This document shows positions 27,606 through 37,337 of a DNA stretch of 37,337 nucleotides, in pieces; position 1 is the stretch's first letter; each line of letters begins with the position of its first letter. This DNA is from Emcibacteraceae bacterium. GTDB taxonomy: Bacteria; Pseudomonadota; Alphaproteobacteria; Sphingomonadales; Emcibacteraceae. Both the position numbers and the translations under genes were made by a program. Below the pieces are notes generated by a model. It was not told the origin of the DNA, made no database searches, and saw only the letters and a list, made by a program, of their open reading frames with translations. The stretch lies in the NCBI GenBank assembly GCA_016744185.1, contig JADGEY010000014.1, positions 343 through 37,679 of the forward strand, read 5' to 3'.

Positions 27606-27955
27606 TCATAGGAAGTAAGCGATCACGTGAGAGTTACTCACGGTCTCTACAGCCTTGCCGTCTCGTTTTAAAAGCCCAAATGCAGTTGTCTTTTCTGCTG
27701 CAGCTCGCCCGCTTTTTTCACGAATACGGCATATACCAAAGTAACTCTCATCCAGTTTAAACGTCCCTGTAGAGGTTTTATTTCCAGCACATCTCGTTAC
27801 GATATAGAGGCGTAATTTTGCATATATTACTTTGCAAGAACGATGGGAATAGGGCTGATTTGATGGGCTTCTAGGCGTTTAAATCCATTGAAAAGCACCT
27901 TGAGAGAATGCTTGAATTTACTCTCCGAAATATGAGAACGGTTGTAAGACTTGTT
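27606..27955 (-). pseudogene. IS1595-family (ISXO2/IS1016-like) transposase, N-terminal and first-catalytic-Asp remnant
   Basis: Minus-strand frames NRSHISESKFKHSLKVLFNGFKRLEAHQIS and, after a frameshift, TFKLDESYFGICRIREKSGRAAAEKTTAFGLLKRDGKAVETVSNSHVIAYFL*, matching family motif xDESYFGxxRxRxKRGRGAxxKTxVFGLLKRxGKVYTEIV. Confidence 0.82.
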
Positions 27956-28035
27956 TTTTTATTCTTATTGATAATGACTTAGGCTAATATATTATTGTCT
28001 AAATCACCAGCCCCCTATTAATTCACTTTAACGTT

Positions 28036-28947
28036 TTACTTGCTATTTTCTTTCCATTCCCCTGCCATTTTTTTCGCCTTTGCGATTTGCAGAGAGGTCA
28101 TCTTATTTTCTATAATCTCTTTATTTTCTTTCGCAATCTCATCGCCTTGGCTAGCGGCTAAATTAAAATACATATGTGTCTTAACATAATCCTGAGCAAC
28201 GCCATGACCATTATTATACATAATTCCTAAATTATTTTGCGCAGAAGAATAACCTTGGTCTGCAGATTTTTTGAACCATTTAACCGCTTCTCTATAATTC
28301 TTAGCAACACCTTTGCCAGCATCATACATAAACCCTAAATTATATTGCGCATAAAAATAACCCTGTCGGGCTGACTTTCTGTATAATTTAACCGCTTTTC
28401 TATAATTTTGTTTAACACCTTTACCATTAGCATACATAAGAGCTAAATTAAATTGTGCAAAATAATAACCTTGCTCTACAGATTTTCTGTACCATTTAAA
28501 TGCTTCTTTATAATTTTTAGCGACACCTTTACCTGAATCATACATAAAGGCTAAATTATTTTGCGCATAGGAATCCCCTTGTTCCGCAGACTTTCGGTAC
28601 CATTTAGCTGCTTCTTTATAACTCTTAGTAACGCCCTTGCCATAATAATACATAAACCCTAAATTATATTGCGCATAAGAATCCCCTTGTTCCGCAGATT
28701 TTCTATACCATTTAGCCGCTTCGCTATAATTCTTAACAACAGCCCAACCATTTTCATGCATAACGCCTAAATAAAATTGCGCACTACGGTGCCTATTCTT
28801 TGCAGAAGCCGTAAATTCTTTCAATGCCCTTTCGTAGTCCTTGGCTTTATAAGCATCAAACCCCTTGCCAAAATCAGCGAAACATACGTTAATGCTTAAA
28901 AGCGCAGACATAATAAATATGGGTATATATTTTAGAATTAATTTCAT
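28036..28947 (-). CDS. Secreted Sel1-like repeat (TPR-like) protein
   Basis: Signal peptide plus tandem 36-aa units such as AKWYRKSAEQGDSYAQYNLGFMYYYGKGVTKSYKEA. Confidence 0.93.
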   Translation of the reverse strand: MKLILKYIPIFIMSALLSINVCFADFGKGFDAYKAKDYERALKEFTASAKNRHRSAQFYLGVMHENGWAVVKNYSEAAKWYRKSAEQGDSYAQYNLGFMYYYGKGVTKSYKEAAKWYRKSAEQGDSYAQNNLAFMYDSGKGVAKNYKEAFKWYRKSVEQGYYFAQFNLALMYANGKGVKQNYRKAVKLYRKSARQGYFYAQYNLGFMYDAGKGVAKNYREAVKWFKKSADQGYSSAQNNLGIMYNNGHGVAQDYVKTHMYFNLAASQGDEIAKENKEIIENKMTSLQIAKAKKMAGEWKENSK

Positions 28948-28986
28948 ACTGTAATCTCACAAACTATTTTACTTACTAATTATATC

Positions 28987-29017
28987 TTCATTGATCTTTT
29001 TTGTAAAGATCAATGAA
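28987..29017 (-). terminator. Stem-loop between thiC and the Sel1-repeat gene
   Basis: TTCATTGATCTTT (28987-28999) / AAAGATCAATGAA (29005-29017), 13-bp perfect stem, 5-nt loop. A second hairpin AACCTTTAAAGGTT (29053-29066) followed by TTTT on the minus strand lies closer to the thiC stop. Confidence 0.5.
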
Positions 29018-29076
29018 AACCCAGATTAAATATTACCAAGCTAGTTTTAAAAAACCTTTAAAGGTTAAATATAATT

Positions 29077-30963
<1,887 letters not shown>

Positions 30964-30967
30964 TTAA

Positions 30968-30997
30968 GATCTCCTAATTTTTATATAAAGGGAGACC
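30968..30997 (-). promoter_or_regulatory. Hairpin sequestering the thiC Shine-Dalgarno (riboswitch expression platform candidate)
   Basis: mRNA GGUCUCC (30997-30991) pairs with GGAGAUC (30974-30968), 16-nt loop; the GGAG SD is in the 3' arm, 10 nt from the AUG. Confidence 0.6.
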
Positions 30998-31058
30998 CGA
31001 GATTAATAGTGGGGCGCAATTTTTAAATAAATATGATCTTAAAAAAAGATTATATTTC

Positions 31059-31148
31059 TTCCTTCCCTCCGCCAGAATAACCCGGATCAGGTTCTAAGGG
31101 TTACTGTTTAAATCAAACAGAATCTCAGTTTAAAAACTCCCCTAGGAA
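31059..31148 (-). ncRNA. TPP riboswitch (THI element)
   Basis: Minus strand TTCCTAGGGGAG...CTGAGA...ACCCTTAGAACCTGATCCGGGTTATTCTGGCGGAGGGAAGGAA; P1 TTCCT/AGGAA; upstream of thiC. Confidence 0.95.
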
Positions 31149-31237
31149 TCTGCGGCTATGATGTGCAGTTTTTCATAAAAAAGCAAGCGGTCATTTTATT
31201 TATAGGCAAAGAATATAAAGAGCGATATAAGCCCTGC

Positions 31238-31699
31238 ATGGAAATATCAATTGCAGAATTAAAAACTCAGATAAAATATGGGCAGCGCATTCTGGGGCTT
31301 GACCTTGGCAGCAAAACAATTGGGCTCGCTCTTTCGGATACATTGCGTATGATTGCAAGCCCGATGGAAGTCATTCATAAATCTAAATTTACCAAAGATG
31401 CTGAAACGCTTATTGCAATTATTAAAGAACATAATATTGCAGCCCTTGTTATTGGGCTTCCTAAAAATATGGACGGCAGCGAGGGGGCAAGATGTCAATC
31501 ATCACGGCAGTTTGCGCAAAACTTCACTGAAAAACATGATGTTCCCATAATATTTTGGGACGAACGTCTCTCTACCGTAGCTGTGACCCGAACTCTGCTC
31601 GAAGCCGATACAAGCCGTAAAAAACGTAAAATAGTGGTCGATAAAATGGCAGCCGCTTATATTTTGCAGGGCGCGCTTGATAATTTAGGGCATTGTTAA
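31238..31699 (+). CDS. ruvX: Holliday junction resolvase RuvX/YqgF (ORF track starts at 31163; ATG 31238 is more likely)
   Basis: RILGLDLGSKTIGLALSD, LVIGLPKNMDGSEG, FWDERLST, DKMAAAYILQGALD. Confidence 0.92.
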   Translation: MEISIAELKTQIKYGQRILGLDLGSKTIGLALSDTLRMIASPMEVIHKSKFTKDAETLIAIIKEHNIAALVIGLPKNMDGSEGARCQSSRQFAQNFTEKHDVPIIFWDERLSTVAVTRTLLEADTSRKKRKIVVDKMAAAYILQGALDNLGHC

Positions 31700-31774
31700 T
31701 TTTTCTTGCTCTAAGCTTGGCAAGTCTTTATAGATATTAATTCAAGTAGCACTCTTTATTTGAAGGATCAAAAC

Positions 31775-32713
31775 ATGCCATTTGCCCATAAACATCTTCT
31801 TGGTATTGAAGGGTTAAAAGAGCATGAAATCACCCAAACCCTTGACCTCGCAGACACTTATGCTTCTAGCAACCGCACCAGTCAGAAAAAGAAAAATATC
31901 CTAGAGGGTAAAACCCAGATCAATCTTTTTTATGAGAATAGCACCCGTACAAGAATGTCTTTTGAGATAGCAGGTAAAAGACTTGGCGCAGATGTTACCA
32001 ATATGACCTCATCAGGCTCATCAATTAAAAAAGGCGAAACTTTGCTTGATACCGCCCTAACCCTGAACGCCATGCACCCCGATATATTGGTGGTTCGCCA
32101 CGGCAGCGCAGGAGCGGTACAGCTTTTAAGCCAGAAAATGAACTGCCCCGTTCTGAATGCAGGGGACGGGCAGCATGAACATCCAACGCAGGCCTTGCTT
32201 GATGCGCTAACTATTCGGCGCAGAAAAGGACGGATAACAAGATTAACGGTCGCTATTTGCGGTGACGTTCTTCATAGCCGAGTTGCCCGCTCCAACATTC
32301 ATCTTCTGGGTATTATGGGCGCGAGAATCCGCCTTATTGCCCCCCCGACCCTGCTGCCTTCTGGCGTGGATAAGATGGGCTGTGAGATTTTCCATGATAT
32401 GCATGAGGGGCTTAAAGGCTGCGACGTGGTCATGATGCTCCGCTTGCAGACTGAACGCATGAATGTGGGCTATTTCCCTAGTATAAGTGAATATTTCACT
32501 CTATATGGGCTTGATTATGATAAATTATCCATGGCAAAAGAAGATGCGATGATTATGCACCCCGGCCCGATGAATAGAGGCGTTGAAATTGATGCCGCTG
32601 TTGCAGATGATATTGAAAAAAGTGCAATACAAGAACAAGTCGAAATGGGAGTTGCCGTTCGCATGGCATGTCTTGACCTTCTAACTCAGGCAGATAGAGG
32701 AGATGAATCATGA
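31775..32713 (+). CDS. pyrB: Aspartate carbamoyltransferase catalytic subunit (ORF track starts at TTG 31760)
   Basis: [46 protein letters not shown]. Confidence 0.96.
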   Translation: MPFAHKHLLGIEGLKEHEITQTLDLADTYASSNRTSQKKKNILEGKTQINLFYENSTRTRMSFEIAGKRLGADVTNMTSSGSSIKKGETLLDTALTLNAMHPDILVVRHGSAGAVQLLSQKMNCPVLNAGDGQHEHPTQALLDALTIRRRKGRITRLTVAICGDVLHSRVARSNIHLLGIMGARIRLIAPPTLLPSGVDKMGCEIFHDMHEGLKGCDVVMMLRLQTERMNVGYFPSISEYFTLYGLDYDKLSMAKEDAMIMHPGPMNRGVEIDAAVADDIEKSAIQEQVEMGVAVRMACLDLLTQADRGDES

Positions 32714-33990
32714 CAAGACATATCCTGCTTAAAAACGCCCGCCTTTTAGACCCTGATACGAATATGGATCAAACGGGTGATCTTTTAATTAAGGACGGTA
32801 TTATCGCTGATATTGGCGAAAATATAAAAGCTCCTAAAGATGCAGAGATTATTGAGTGCGGCGGGCATTGCCTTTGCCCTGGTCTGATTGATATGCGGGT
32901 TTTTATTGGAGTACCAGGGGCGGATTATAAAGATACGATCCAAAATACTGGCGAGGCAGCGGCGGCGGGCGGGATTACCACCGTATGCGTTCAGCCCGAT
33001 ACCAGCCCGATTATTGATAATCATGCGGCGGTCATTTATCTTGAAAGCCGTGCTAAAAATGCTCTGGTTAATTTTATTCCTTTCCCTGCGGCAACAAAGC
33101 AGCTTCAAGGGACTGAAATGACCGAAATTGGCTTGATGAGTAAATCGGGCATTAAGGCTTTTACGGACTGCAATAAATCCATTGCCGATGCGAGCCTTAT
33201 GATGCGGATTTTAAAATATGCCAGTGCATTTGATGCGCTAATTATTCAGCATTTAGCCGAACCTAGCCTCTCTAAAGGCTGCATGAATGCGGGGGAGCTT
33301 GCAACAAGGCTTGGACTTCCAGGTATTCCCACTTCGGCAGAGGTGATTATGCTCGAGCGTGATCTTAGACTTTTACAAAATCTTAACGCTCGGTATCATG
33401 CGTCTCAAATTACCTGCGCTGATAGTGCTGAAATTATAAAATCAGCGAAAGCAAAGGGGGTAAAAATCACGGCTTCTGTCTCTATCCCTCATATTGCGCT
33501 TAATGAGCTTGCAGTAGCTGAATATAAAACATTTGCCAAGGTCTCTCCGCCGCTTAGAGGTGAAAGCGACCGCCTCGCCATGGTGATGGCACTTAAAGAT
33601 GGCACAGCCGATGTCATTGTCTCTGGTCATGATCCTGAAGATTCTGAAAGCAAGCGGGTTCCTTTTGAATATGCAGAAACAGGAACAATCGGACTTGAAA
33701 CCTTGCTCATTATTGCCTTAGAACTTTACCATAACGGCACGATTGAGCTTCTTCCTTTGCTAAGAAAAATGACGTGCAACCCTGCTAAAATTTTAGGATT
33801 AAAATCTGGGGTTTTGCAAAAAGGCGCACCTGCCGATCTTTGTCTATTTGATTTACGCACCGCAAAACGCATTGATAAAAACAAAATGGTTAGCATTACC
33901 AAAAACACTCCCTTTGATGGTAAGCCTATTCAAGGGCAAGTTCTTAGAACTTTTGCTGGGGGTAGAGAGATTTTTAGCTACCATAATTAA
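32710..33990 (+). CDS. Dihydroorotase-like protein lacking canonical metal ligands (PyrC'/PyrX-type)
   Basis: DHOase fold markers ([29 protein letters not shown]), but HxH is replaced by MRVFIGVPG, the second His site reads HASQIT, and DHAPH is replaced by GHDPED; overlaps pyrB by 4 nt. Confidence 0.88.
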   Translation: MTRHILLKNARLLDPDTNMDQTGDLLIKDGIIADIGENIKAPKDAEIIECGGHCLCPGLIDMRVFIGVPGADYKDTIQNTGEAAAAGGITTVCVQPDTSPIIDNHAAVIYLESRAKNALVNFIPFPAATKQLQGTEMTEIGLMSKSGIKAFTDCNKSIADASLMMRILKYASAFDALIIQHLAEPSLSKGCMNAGELATRLGLPGIPTSAEVIMLERDLRLLQNLNARYHASQITCADSAEIIKSAKAKGVKITASVSIPHIALNELAVAEYKTFAKVSPPLRGESDRLAMVMALKDGTADVIVSGHDPEDSESKRVPFEYAETGTIGLETLLIIALELYHNGTIELLPLLRKMTCNPAKILGLKSGVLQKGAPADLCLFDLRTAKRIDKNKMVSITKNTPFDGKPIQGQVLRTFAGGREIFSYHN

Positions 33991-34009
33991 AAACAAACGA
34001 GATTAGAAT

Positions 34010-34624
34010 ATGGATATTACTTATATCGCTCTTGCCGTCTCTTTAGGCTATCTTTTAGGGTCTATTCCTTTTGGGCTTGTTCTAAGTCGAATGGCAGGGC
34101 TTGGCGATATTCGTAAAATTGGCTCTGGCAATATTGGCGCAACCAACGTGCTAAGAACGGGTCATAAAAAACTCGCCCTTGCAACGCTTCTGCTTGATAG
34201 CGGTAAAGGGGCGATTGCTGTTCTGCTTGCCTCTGCTTTAGAAAAGCACTACGCACTTGATTTATATCTTGGACTTATCGCAGGGGCAGCGGCTTTTCTG
34301 GGGCATCTTTATTCTATATTTCTTAAGTTTACGGGCGGAAAAGGCGTTGCGACTTTTCTGGGGACGCTCATCGCTGCCCACCCATTAACGGGGCTAAGCA
34401 CAGCTGTAATATGGCTGGGTTCTGCGCTGCTGTTTCGCATGTCATCGCTTGCAGCTCTTACCGCGTCTTTATGCTCTCCTATCATTGGCTATTACCTATA
34501 TGGAATGCCCCTTGCCTTGTTATCCTTGGGCTTATGCTTATTGATTTTTTACAAACATAGAGAGAATATTAAAAGAATTCTAGAGGGCAGTGAGCCAAAA
34601 ATTAGAGAAAAGAAAAAAACATAA
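34010..34624 (+). CDS. plsY: Glycerol-3-phosphate acyltransferase PlsY
   Basis: GYLLGSIPFGLVLSR, IGSGNIGATNVLRTG, FTGGKGVATFLG, YKHRENIKRILEGSE. Confidence 0.96.
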   Translation: MDITYIALAVSLGYLLGSIPFGLVLSRMAGLGDIRKIGSGNIGATNVLRTGHKKLALATLLLDSGKGAIAVLLASALEKHYALDLYLGLIAGAAAFLGHLYSIFLKFTGGKGVATFLGTLIAAHPLTGLSTAVIWLGSALLFRMSSLAALTASLCSPIIGYYLYGMPLALLSLGLCLLIFYKHRENIKRILEGSEPKIREKKKT

Positions 34625-34641
34625 CATCAGGGGGAGTATTT

Positions 34642-35763
34642 ATGTATCAAGAACCTGTAACGTTAAGCCAAAATGAAAAACTAGCCCGCCTAAGATTAAT
34701 CCGAACGGCTAATATTGGGCCCATTACATACCGCCAGCTTTTAGGGCGTTATGGCAGTGCAGAAAATGCCCTTAACGCTCTGCCTGAACTGTCAAAAAAA
34801 GGCGGACGAAAAAAACCGCTTATCGCTTACAGCAAAGCGAAGGCTGAAAAAGAAATCAAAGCCTTGAAAGACATCGGCGGGCATCTTATTGTCTGCGGAG
34901 ATCATGCCTACCCCCTGCCCCTTAGTCATATAGAAGATGCACCGCCTATTTTAATGGCGCTGGGGGATATTACTCTGCTTAAGAAAAAAACCTTTGCCAT
35001 TGTTGGGGCAAGGAATGCTTCTATTATTGGACAGAAAATTGCAGGTAATGCTGCTACTAAACTTGGTAAAGCGGGCTATGTTATCGCTTCGGGCCTCGCA
35101 AGGGGGATTGATGGGACAGCCCATAGTGCATCTATTACAACAGGCACAATCGCTGTTGTTGCGGGCGGCATTGATGTGATCTATCCAAGAGAACACCAAA
35201 CTCTTTATGAGCAAATTGTTGAATATGGTCTTGTTATTTCTGAAATGCCGCTTGGCACGCAGCCTATTGCACGGCATTTTCCGCCCCGAAACCGTATTAT
35301 ATCGGGGCTTTCTATTGGGGTTTTGATTGTTGAGGCGACCGAAAGATCAGGATCGCTTATCACTGCCCGAATGGCAAATGAGCAAGGGCGTGAGATTTTT
35401 GCAGTTCCAGGTAGTCCGCTTGACCCAAGAGCAAAAGGCCCCAACAGCCTGATTCGTGACGGCGCAGTGCTTGTTCAGTCCACGGGGGATATTTTAGAAG
35501 CGCTTCATAGTTTAGAAAATAAATCCATATCAGAGCCTGAATATGATCTCTTTGACAGCCCTATCATAGAGCCACTAGCAGAAAGTGAGTTAGAGCTTGC
35601 ACGCTTTGATATTAAAGAGAAATTGAGCTTTACAGCTGTCTCTATCGATGAAATAATTCGCCTTACAGGTTTTAGCCCTGCCGTGGTGCAAACCATACTG
35701 CTAGAATTAGAGCTTGCAGGAGAAATTTCACGGCATAACGCAAATAGAGTAGCTTTTTGCTAA
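34642..35763 (+). CDS. dprA: DNA processing protein DprA
   Basis: IVGARNASIIGQKIA, IASGLARGIDGTAH, VVAGGIDVIYPREH, FPPRNRIISGLS, FAVPGSPLDPRAKGPNSLIRDGA. Confidence 0.96.
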   Translation: MYQEPVTLSQNEKLARLRLIRTANIGPITYRQLLGRYGSAENALNALPELSKKGGRKKPLIAYSKAKAEKEIKALKDIGGHLIVCGDHAYPLPLSHIEDAPPILMALGDITLLKKKTFAIVGARNASIIGQKIAGNAATKLGKAGYVIASGLARGIDGTAHSASITTGTIAVVAGGIDVIYPREHQTLYEQIVEYGLVISEMPLGTQPIARHFPPRNRIISGLSIGVLIVEATERSGSLITARMANEQGREIFAVPGSPLDPRAKGPNSLIRDGAVLVQSTGDILEALHSLENKSISEPEYDLFDSPIIEPLAESELELARFDIKEKLSFTAVSIDEIIRLTGFSPAVVQTILLELELAGEISRHNANRVAFC

Positions 35764-35832
35764 TTTATTCTGTAAAAGCCCGTTCTATTAGAAGTTTGAT
35801 TTTAAACACGCATATATAGAGACAATTAAAAT

Positions 35833-37337
35833 ATGAAAACGGTTGTAGTTGAATCCCCCTCAAAAGCAAAAACAATTAATAAATACCTTGGATCAAACTA
35901 TCATGTCTTGGCAAGTTTTGGTCATATTCGTGACCTTCCCTCGAAAAATGGTTCTGTTGATACAGAGAATGATTTTGAAATGCTGTGGGAAGTTGATGCT
36001 GATTCAAAAAAACGCATTAAAGATATTGCCGATGCGACAAAAAACAGTGACGAAATTATTCTAGCAACCGATCCTGATCGTGAAGGAGAAGCTATTTCAT
36101 GGCATGTCCTTGAAGTCCTGCGTAAAAAACGGGGCATCATGAAGGATGTAAAAGTAAAGCGGGTGGTTTTTAACGAAATTACAAAAACTGCCATTCTAAA
36201 AGCGATGGAAGAGCCACGTGACATTGATGAAAAGATGGTCGATGCTTACCTTGCTCGCCGTGCGCTTGATTATCTGGTGGGCTTTAACCTCTCGCCCGTG
36301 CTTTGGCGCAAGCTTCCTGGGTCAAAATCAGCTGGACGGGTTCAGTCCGTTGCCCTGCGCCTTATTTGCCAGCGGGAACTTGAAATTGAATGTTTTAATT
36401 CAGAAGAATATTGGACTATCGCAGGAACGTTTCAGGGAAATGAGAAAAAATCTTTTGAAGCACGCCTTACTCATTATAAGGCTAAGAAACTTACAAAATT
36501 CTCGCTTAATAATGAAAAAGATTCCCATGCCGCCCGTGATGCTGTCTCTTCGGCAAGCTTTACGGTGGATAATGTCCAGAGCAAGCCTACCAAAAGATAT
36601 GCTTCCCCGCCCTTTACAACCTCAACTCTTCAGCAAGAAGCGTCAAGAAAGCTTGGCTTTAATGCCCAGCGGACAATGCGCACGGCGCAGAAATTATATG
36701 AAGGTTTTGAGATTGACGGGGAGACGGTTGGTCTTATTACCTATATGCGTACCGACGGCGTTAATATCGCAGGGGAAGCCGTAGCCCAGTGCCGCAGCGT
36801 TATTGCCAACGAATATGGCGCAAATTACGTTCCTGAAAAGCCCCGTTATTATAAATCTAAACAAAAAAATGCGCAGGAAGCTCATGAAGCGATCCGCCCG
36901 ACATCTCTTGGCAGGCTGCCGAAATTCGTTCGCAAGCATCTTGATGAAGACCAAATGCGTCTTTATGAGCTTATTTGGAAAAGAACGATTGCCAGCCAAA
37001 TGGCTGAAGCAAGGTTAGAGCGGACAACGGCTGAGCTTAAAAATTCTGTCGGTGACCTTACGCTGCGCGCCGTGGGAACAGTTCAAATATTTGACGGGTT
37101 TTTGGCTCTTTACCAAGAAGGAAAAGATGATGTTAAGGAGAGCGAAGACGAAAAACGCTTGCCTAAACTTCTCAAAGGTGAAAATGTTAATGCTGAAAAA
37201 ATTGTAGCAAATCAGCATTTTACTGAACCTCCTCCAAGATTTTCAGAGGCAAGCCTTGTTAAAAATATGGAAGAACTTTCTATTGGTCGCCCTTCTACTT
37301 ATGCTTCTATTCTTACTGTTCTTAGAGATCGTAATTA
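35833..37337 (+). CDS. topA: DNA topoisomerase I, 3'-truncated by the window edge
   Basis: ATG at 35833 opens MKTVVVESPSKAKTINKYLGSNYHVLASFGHIRDLP...ATDPDREGEAISWH...LITYMRTDG...IGRPSTYASILTVLRDRN, in frame to the last base; absent from the ORF track because no stop is reached. Confidence 0.96.
   Translation, partial: MKTVVVESPSKAKTINKYLGSNYHVLASFGHIRDLPSKNGSVDTENDFEMLWEVDADSKKRIKDIADATKNSDEIILATDPDREGEAISWHVLEVLRKKRGIMKDVKVKRVVFNEITKTAILKAMEEPRDIDEKMVDAYLARRALDYLVGFNLSPVLWRKLPGSKSAGRVQSVALRLICQRELEIECFNSEEYWTIAGTFQGNEKKSFEARLTHYKAKKLTKFSLNNEKDSHAARDAVSSASFTVDNVQSKPTKRYASPPFTTSTLQQEASRKLGFNAQRTMRTAQKLYEGFEIDGETVGLITYMRTDGVNIAGEAVAQCRSVIANEYGANYVPEKPRYYKSKQKNAQEAHEAIRPTSLGRLPKFVRKHLDEDQMRLYELIWKRTIASQMAEARLERTTAELKNSVGDLTLRAVGTVQIFDGFLALYQEGKDDVKESEDEKRLPKLLKGENVNAEKIVANQHFTEPPPRFSEASLVKNMEELSIGRPSTYASILTVLRDRN

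Noticed and set aside
27569-27760. Plus-strand 63-aa ORF
   Set aside because: Antisense to the degenerate transposase DESYFG frame.
28100-28850. Regular ~108-bp DNA repeats that might suggest a CRISPR-like array
   Set aside because: They are coding Sel1 repeats in a single open frame; no spacers and no cas genes.
36218-36784. 188-aa plus-strand ORF
   Set aside because: Alternate frame inside topA, whose own frame is intact and has strong motifs.

Overview
The window is about 37.3 kb of AT-rich chromosomal DNA that looks alphaproteobacterial, judged from gene content and order (pyrB-pyrC'-plsY-dprA-topA; mltB-rlpA-dacA-tmk-holB-metG-tatD-MBL). All assignments come from motif recognition; no searches were run. 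(1) Positions 22-9426 (-) hold an exosortase A (XrtA/EpsI) exopolysaccharide operon: wza-like export protein, chain-length protein, BY-kinase, TIGR03016-like outer-membrane protein, AAA ATPase, polysaccharide deacetylase, FemAB-like protein, xrtA. (2) Positions 9793-12964 hold the XrtA-associated PLP decarboxylase, AMP-ligase and ACP, a trio whose chemistry is not established as far as I know, followed by a wecB-like epimerase. (3) An ammonium transporter gene is preceded by a strong sigma-54 promoter match. (4) A housekeeping block follows, with tRNA-Ser(UGA). (5) Positions 25.3-29 kb are an accessory patch: two small envelope genes with short tandem duplications, two pieces of an IS1595/ISXO2-like transposase around a ~1 kb segment with a lipoprotein gene, and a Sel1-repeat protein. 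(6) thiC sits behind a TPP riboswitch with a visible SD-sequestering hairpin. (7) ruvX, pyrB, a dihydroorotase-like protein lacking metal ligands, plsY, dprA and a topA cut by the window edge complete the right side. The best leads for undescribed biology are the ligase/ACP/decarboxylase module, the regulatory inverted repeats in the EPS locus, and the cargo inside the broken transposase.
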